Below, piece after piece: positions 57,785 to 64,000 of a stretch of DNA of 64,000 bases. This DNA comes from Adiantum capillus-veneris (taxonomy: Eukaryota > Streptophyta > Polypodiopsida > Polypodiales > Pteridaceae), in the NCBI GenBank assembly GCA_014529385.2, contig CM043946.1, positions 21,630,577 to 21,694,576 of the forward strand, written 5' to 3'. The notes under the pieces were generated by a model. That model was not told where the DNA came from. It searched no databases and was given only the letters and a program-made list of their open reading frames with translations. Position 1 is the first letter of the stretch; every line of letters starts with the position of its first letter. The position numbers were made by a program, and so were the translations under genes.

Positions 57785-59072
57785 TGTTTAGAAGTCAGAG
57801 AGATGTTTCTAAATGGACTATTTTATTTTATTTTTAGTAATTTCTATTAAATCAAATTACAATATCTAAATGTGTACACTTGAACTGTTAAAGTTAGAAA
57901 CTGTAGATGTACTAGAACTGATAAAATCCATCAGGAATGGATAGCTCTGATGTGTCGTATGGTGGGTGATAGTAAGCATCACGAAGGGTTGTTTTTTAAG
58001 TTCGATGGGAGAGACCATGGAATGGGTATTTGCGATTTGTCACATGATGGGTGATGTGAGCATCGATAGAGAATATTCCACTGGTCTTGGAGGAATCCAA
58101 ACTAGATAAAGGATTACACATAAAGAGGCAGGCACAAGAATAAAGATGGGTTCTGAGAAGCTTTTTTTGAAAAGCAAGATATTCTTAAGTGCTATGTGAT
58201 AAAGCAGATGCTTTCCGGTGCAAGAAAATAGATGTGTACATCACATCTATGTATGAGGTTGCATCCAAGGATAGTTGGGAAGTGTTGTGTAGCACCAGTT
58301 TTCAGGTCAGTAAGTTTTTAAACAAGTTCACATATGTGACCAGTTTCCCACTTAATAAGTGGGCAACCACTTATTAAAAAAGCATGCTCAAGAAGAGGTG
58401 CCCCCACATCTACTAAAAAAACCAAGTAGAAATTGATCCCTCTCTCTCATCTCTCTAAAGATGTTCGAGTCATTTTCTCTCTCCTCCGAACTATTTCAAC
58501 ACCCTATTGTTGTGGGAGTTATGTCTGCTATTCGTGCCACCCTCTAGAACATTTAAAAGTAGCCTTAGTGCTCACTCTTCTCCCAGTCTTCCCAGCGCTA
58601 GCCCAAGGAGACTATCCTATTGAAAAACTGCAAGTGATCCGCCAAAATTGCAAGTGATCAAAAGTTCTACCGGATATGCTGCTACCCTCTAGAGCCTTTA
58701 AAAGCAGCCCTGGCACTCACTCTCCTCCCACTCTTGCCAACGCTAGCACAAGAAGACTTTACCGGCCGGGAAACTGCACGTGATCGCAAGAAGTCAACAT
58801 ATCGAGGTTGATTTTTCATGGTAGGAGCAACACGTGAAGCTTGTGAATATGATCTATGGGTTGTTTCTTTTATGTTTGTGCTTTTTGCAGGTACTCCATC
58901 GCCAAGAAGGAGCAAGGAGGCTTCGGCCTACACTCAAGGATTCTAGAAATGCAATCTCGAACGGTCTGCAAAGCTTTATGCTCTGAGTACAGTTGGGAAA
59001 GGAATTGAGAGCTCATCTCTCAAATTTCCCTTTCAAGAAGGAAATTACCAACGAGTCTAAGATCTAAAACGC
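57785..59072 (+). repeat. LTR C of family X
   Basis: Starts TGTTTAGAAGTC after GAGGACAAT. It matches LTR A and B through GTCTAAGATCTAAAACG at 59055-59072, where similarity stops, so its 3' end is truncated by about 80 bp. Confidence 0.7.
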
Positions 59073-60450
59073 TTCTAACAAAAAATAAGCATTGTTCCAC
59101 TTGTTGAATGCTCAATATGAGAGAAAGAAGTACAACCTATTACCTTGATATTTCATAGCAATCTTGAGAGTTGCCATACTTATGGACCGTACATATCTCT
59201 AAGCTTTACTTGAATGAGCTCTTCTTTGCTCTATCTCAAAATTGGCTGACCAACATTTGCCTACCCTATAGCGTGCTTCTTTTGTTCTTTTAGCTTGAAA
59301 ACAAGCAAGTACCACAACATGGTGGAAATGCCATATTGTCTGCCTTTCAAAGAGCCACATAAAATGTTAAACATTAAGGCAGCCTCCATGATTAGCTGAT
59401 ACACTACACATATAGGCCACATTGGGTATCCCAAAGAAAATCTAGGGTCACATAAAGGGCTTTAATATTGAGGTACCTAGCCTTAAAACTCATGTCATGC
59501 TAAAGTTTTGGACACTTTGAATCAAGAAAATCTTGCAACATTTGCATAGGAAAATAAGCACCCATTAGTTCCAAAAGATAAGCAGGCAAGTGCTAAACTG
59601 TTCCAACCATCCATTGAGTACCTCCAATTTGTAATAACTCCAAAAAGTGTTTTGCAATATTTCAACATCAAAACTATTATAATTCACCATTTCTAACCTG
59701 TTAACTTGTTCTCAATTGCTTCATCCTGGTTTTCATCATGAGTGCTTTCTCCATTATCTGCATCCAAATTAAGTCCACAAATCAAAGCTATTAAATCAAC
59801 TCAACATTTTGTAATTTCATAATAGCAATTAACAAGGAATCTCACTATTTGTATATGCTGCCTCAATCTTGTCCTCATCCTCTTCAGCCTCATCTTCATC
59901 AATTATTTTCTCCCCATTATCTGCATCCACATTGACTCCAAATGTTTCCAAGTTCATATAACAATATGAAATGCGAAAGCCATTAAAAGTCATGTGACAA
60001 TAAATGGGTGCCAAATACCTTGCTTAATCTTTCTCTTAATCACCTATTTGAAAGCATGTGAATTCCATTAGTAAGCAATACACATTTGGGCATGCACGTA
60101 GATGGATTAAAGAGCGTGTAATTTTACATTATATATATGATTTTTTCCCTCTCTAAATCCTCTAGATCATTTATGTTGACACATTCTACAACTCCTTGTA
60201 ATTTCTTTCACACCCCCAAACCATATAGCAATTCATAAGGCTTTTGTAATTGCTTATTTATAATCTCTGAGGATCTATCATACAATTCTTCTCCCATGTT
60301 GGTGCCTCCCAGTCAAAGACTTGACTATGTACCTTGTCGCTTAAATTTCCCCATTGCATTTAGCATAAAAGGCCTCTTCCTACAATGGCTTGATGATTCC
60401 AAACACTTTTTTGTAACGTACTATCATAGGGTGTTGAATGGAGGTGGGAT
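59073..60450. other. Unannotated AT-rich stretch
   Basis: No clear gene. A minus-strand frame at 59829-60014 encodes an acidic tail (DEDEAEEDEDKIE) and is preceded by a similar DADNGE segment near 59740, suggesting an old internal duplication of a coding repeat. Confidence 0.4.
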
Positions 60451-60758
60451 AGTAAAACTCTCTTGTGAATTCAAGGGGTTCAGGCAATGTACTCTATCCA
60501 TGTCACATATGCATGGCAGAGCAAAAATAAAGGAGTGGACTAAAGATAGTGAAAGTGAGGCCATGACCAAGAAGTTGGAAGAGAGAAAGAGAGGGGAATG
60601 TAGAGTAAAACCCTCTTGTGCATTCAAGGGGTTCAGGCAATGTACTCTATCCCATGTCATGTATGCATGGCAGAGGGAAATAAAGGAGTGGACTAAAGAC
60701 AGTGAAAGCAAGGCCATGACCAAGAATTTGGAAGTGAGAAGGAGAGGAGAATTTAGAG
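60451..60758 (+). repeat. Tandem duplication of ~153 bp
   Basis: Two copies (60451-60604 and 60605-60758) share AAGGGGTTCAGGCAATG, TATGCATGGCAGAG, AGGAGTGGACTAAAGA and GGCCATGACCAAGAA. A frame of 164 codons (60296-60790) spans both and repeats KEWTKDSES twice, but no family is recognised. Confidence 0.85.
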
Positions 60759-61377
60759 TGAGAAAAAAAATATCACCATGCAAAGGATAGAGGGAGAGAA
60801 GGAGAGGGTAAAATGATTGGTCCACTCAAAGACATAAAAGGATGAGCTTGAGCAACAACTATTACAAGTTCACTTGGGCTTGGAAAAAGGTGAGGAGTCT
60901 TCCATGTGCTCATTTATTGCAATCATTGTTGGTAGTATACACCATTGTTTCATTTCAAATTCATGTCTAGTAATATAAAGAGCAATAAGATAATAAGGGT
61001 CAAGTTGTTGCCTCATGCCTACCTCAATTAAAACATAACAGAGCATCCTTGGCAATAGGATTTAGGGAATGTGTGCTCAAGAGAAATAAAATATTCAGCT
61101 AGTTATATAGTCATCAAGTGTCGGATTATGTGATGTACTAGAACGCGTACAATATTTATTGAAGGTTCACTAACCAAGCCTTTTCTTGAATATCTCAAGC
61201 AAGATCCATCTCAGATTCAATTAAATGTTGGTCTACATTACCCTATGGGAACTGGTGTTTGACTCGATTGAGACAGTGAAAGGCATGTAGCCACTAGCTT
61301 ACCCTCTTAGCTATGGCATCCCAAGAAAATTGGCAATTAAACTATAGACGTTCTTTCCATGCCAAAAAGATAGAAAA

Positions 61378-61750
61378 ATGGAGAAAGCATCCAATAGGGT
61401 TTGCAAAGGATGGGATGTGAGATACATTCAACCAAGCAATATGCCCATCAATGTAGGTGCAGGCCTCAATGTGGTCCCTTTGTTTTTTGCGACATCCTTT
61501 GGTGCATCCTTTAAATGCTACAATTTTGGCCATTTTTCAAGGGATTTCCATATTATGGTTGCTTGCACTAGTGAGGCACGGAAAGAGGAAGGACCCATGG
61601 AAAAAGATTTCATGCCTCTTGCCCATAAAAAAGATGATGTGGTAGTAAACAAAGACCCAAGGTAGGGAAGCAAGGCACCAATATCATCCAAAACTCCAAT
61701 GGAAAGAACAAGGGAGGAGGAAAAAGAGAAAGTTTGGGAGTTCAAGTTCT
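61378..61750 (+). pseudogene. LINE ORF1-like remnant
   Basis: A frame (61378-61665) has FKCYNFGHFSRDF, a damaged CCHC knuckle in which the second Cys is Phe, followed by an acidic Lys-rich part. It lies upstream of the LINE ORF2 remnant, in the order expected of a plant L1-type LINE. Confidence 0.5.
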
Positions 61751-62169
61751 AGGCCCCACTTTCAAGAATTACAATTCCATCTCTACATAAAATATCTCTT
61801 TCAACCACCTAATGATGAAAAGCGACAAGGGGTGGACGTCGGCTTCTACAATTTTAGTCTCATTTTAGTGAAGAGTTTACAAATCTCTAGCAAGGGAAAA
61901 TCATATGAATACTAACGACCCTCCAGTCAAAGGGAAGGAGATAATCCTCTCAATCACTCCAGGTGATAAGGGGAAAGAGAAACTCGACCTATTTAATTGT
62001 TTTGAAGCATTAAGGACTAGCAACTAGATGATGGAAAAAAATATTGAGCTAAGGGACAGATCATGGGGCAGGGAGAGCTGAAGCCCAAAAATAAGCAATG
62101 CATGAAGAAAACACTCGAGAATCCTCAAATTTGGAGAAGTTAATTCCTTTATCTCAATGAGAGGGTCTA

Positions 62170-64000
62170 CATGATTGGTAGCTTGGATTGTGAATGGGAT
62201 GAAATCTATGGAAAATGAGCAATGCTATGGTATAAGGTGAAAACCAAGAGGAAGGTAGAGTTGTGGGTGGTAAAAGTGCACCAATTGGATAAGAACTCTC
62301 CTAGAAAATAGATCCTAGGTAAGTTTGGTCTTCTATGGGAAGGGACATGATGGATTCCTTAATAATGTTAATAGGAACCTTGAACCCAAGATCGTGTATC
62401 AATACGCTTCAGTAGAGCCATTGATGCTAAGATAAAATGGGGTCTCTAGCCATCACAGTGGTGGATGAAGGGAATGGTGCTTAATTGGGGACTTCAACAA
62501 GGTGGATTCAAGAAAGGATAAAAGAGTCCCTTCCATTATTTTAGCAGGTTCAAAGCTCAACAAATAAGGAACCAAGTGGAGAAACGAGCCTTGGTGGGCC
62601 ACGGAGCGAGGACCTTGGACAGACAATTAACTTACAATAGTTTACAATACTCTCAATCTCGCTCTAGACTGGACAAATGACACTCCTTACATGATGCAGA
62701 TTGGATGCTTTTCAACAAGGTGATTAAGATAGATGGTCCTAGGTTGAAGACAAAGGAAGACATTGAAGCTTTAGCTATGTCAGCAATATTTTTTGTATTG
62801 AGTGACAAGAAGCTACTTGTGAGAGATTTAGACAAGGAGAACACAGAGTAGCTCCATACAAAGAATCACTAGAACATATCCACCTTGAACAAGCAAAAAC
62901 AAAAGTAGAATTCTAGCTAGGAAGACTATGTTTGAACCTAAGGAGGTGAGGAAAAACTTCTTCCTTGGTATGCTCAAAATTAAGAGACAACAAGTTACTA
63001 TCTTTTCACTAACTAGTAAGAAGGGGGTTATGATAATGGCCAAAAAGATGCAAGGGCACTAAAGCCAAATCATAGATAGTCTAGTGTCGGTTCAAGATGC
63101 TAAATAGAACATTCTTGCATTTGTAGTCCCCATGAGACAAAATAAGGAGGCCTTAGGTTTAGAGAAACCCTTCTCCAAAAAAGAGTACAAGCTTGCATTA
63201 CATGCTATGGGAAATGAAAAGTCCCCAATGTGGGATGATACTACTACATAATTCTACAAAGAATTTTGGGAGCCTCTTGAAGATCCCTTCCTATCTCTAG
63301 TAAACATAGCCTTTTTGAAGGGCCAAATTTTCTAATTGAAACAACTTAGTTTCACCCTACTAAATTACTAGAGATCCATAACAATGATAGTAATATTGTA
63401 TAAACTAATTGATATACTGATTGTGAAAAGGCTTTTCTCAATCTTACATAAGGTAATTATCCCTCATCAACCTAGATTCATCAAAGGAAGGTCCATTTAT
63501 GATAACATCCTTTCTACAATGGTAGGTACAAGTATGCAATATGCTGGACAAGACCGTATTCTACTCCAACTAGATCTGGACAAGGCATTTGGCAATATCA
63601 CATGGTCATTTTTCCATGGCATTGGGATTTGGTCCAAGGGTGTGCCAAAAAGTCTATTTTTTTGGGGAAGGGAGTTCCTAATGCCTTGTGTTTAACACAA
63701 GGGTAATTGGACAGGTTATATCAAACAAGAATGCCACAAGCACTACTCATATTTGTTATTTTCTCTCATCCATTTAACAGCCATATTTGAGAATGTTGCT
63801 AAAAAGAGGAGAACTCAAAGTCTTCCAATTACTTGAAGGGGATAAAATTCTAACCAAGTAGTTTGTTGATGACTCATTTTTGCCCCTAAAAATGGAGGGG
63901 AATAGTTTGAGGAGAGTCTTAGAGATAGTACAATAGAGTACCTTATACTCTAGTTCTCAATGTAGCATTGAACAATCTAGACTAATCTAGTGAATGGAGG
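62170..64000 (+). mobile_element. Plant L1-type LINE ORF2 remnant, cut by window end
   Basis: Endonuclease: the IGDFNKVDSRKD motif (about 62483-62520) matches the GDFN motif of APE-type nucleases. RT: ILHKVIIPHQPRFIKGRSIYD (about 63440-63505), LLQLDLDKAF (about 63560-63590) and FVDDSFLPLK (about 63862-63890) match L1 RT blocks, with FVDD in place of the usual FADD. Many stops and shifts. Reverse transcriptase would act on the LINE RNA at the target site. There is no poly(A) end in the window. Confidence 0.75.
63384..63695 (+). pseudogene. LINE reverse transcriptase segment
   Basis: The longest open part of the LINE RT: 103 codons with the KLIDILIVKRL, FIKGRSIYDNIL and LDLDKAF blocks. The Met used for the start is arbitrary within a decayed gene. 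Confidence 0.75.

Noticed and set aside
60296..60790. 164-codon protein gene
   Set aside because: The frame is mainly two copies of a 153 bp tandem duplication with no known domain or element context; kept as a repeat only.

Overview
This 64 kb window looks like intergenic DNA from a large, transposon-rich land-plant nuclear genome. I see no host gene, tRNA or rRNA. Almost everything recognisable is a retroelement or DNA transposon, many nested inside each other. The land-plant assignment rests on plant-type Ty3/gypsy and Ty1/copia polyproteins, initiator-Met-type primer sites (TGGTATCAGAGC), a Ty3 element with a second (archaeal-type) RNase H as in the plant Tat clade, long (GA)n and (GT)n tracts and deep nesting. 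The species cannot be named; the style would suit a fern, gymnosperm or other large-genome plant.

Layout. (1) 1-16109: most of a very large Ty3/gypsy element on the + strand (5' LTR lies left of the window). It holds gag, protease, RT, RNase H and integrase in essentially one frame broken by TAG/TGA stops, a second retropepsin-like domain after integrase, a 3 kb non-coding stretch with four evenly spaced palindromes, and a degenerate extra ORF of about 3.4 kb before the 3' LTR (15185-16109). (2) 16298-17694: PBS and LTR of a minus-strand element. (3) 17770-26230: eroded gag fragments, tandem repeats, a 127 bp (GT)n tract, LTR-like promoters and unannotatable DNA. (4) 26290-59075: a degenerate Ty3 family, called X here, forming a tandem integrase-LTR array, with several elements inserted in it: an intact 12.3 kb Tat-like gypsy element (26506-38821, minus), a pol-deleted copia-type element (39164-42899, plus), a probable 5.6 kb CACTA-type element (43234-48800), a 139 bp MITE (52092-52230), and a gag-deleted copia element (52793-56932, minus). 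(5) 59075-61300: little recognisable. (6) 61378-64000: remnant of an L1-type LINE running off the right end.

How the parts relate. The only apparently functional coding unit is the 1759-codon Gag-Pol at 29205-34484. Its LTRs are nearly identical, it has PBS, PPT and a 4 bp target duplication, and its leader carries four small ORFs that form two paralogous pairs. It could in principle mobilise itself; everything else is broken or non-autonomous. The family X copies preserve empty-site sequence, so three insertions can be checked inside the window: two exactly (gypsy and 39-kb copia) and one approximately (CACTA-type).

The most unusual items are: a duplicated linker + H2C2 zinc module in the integrase of element 1; its second protease domain downstream of integrase; its extra 3' coding region bounded by two polypurine tracts; the palindrome array; the paired leader ORFs of the intact element; and a 73 bp-arm hairpin at 45914-46070. 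Family statements come from recognised motifs, not from database searches.
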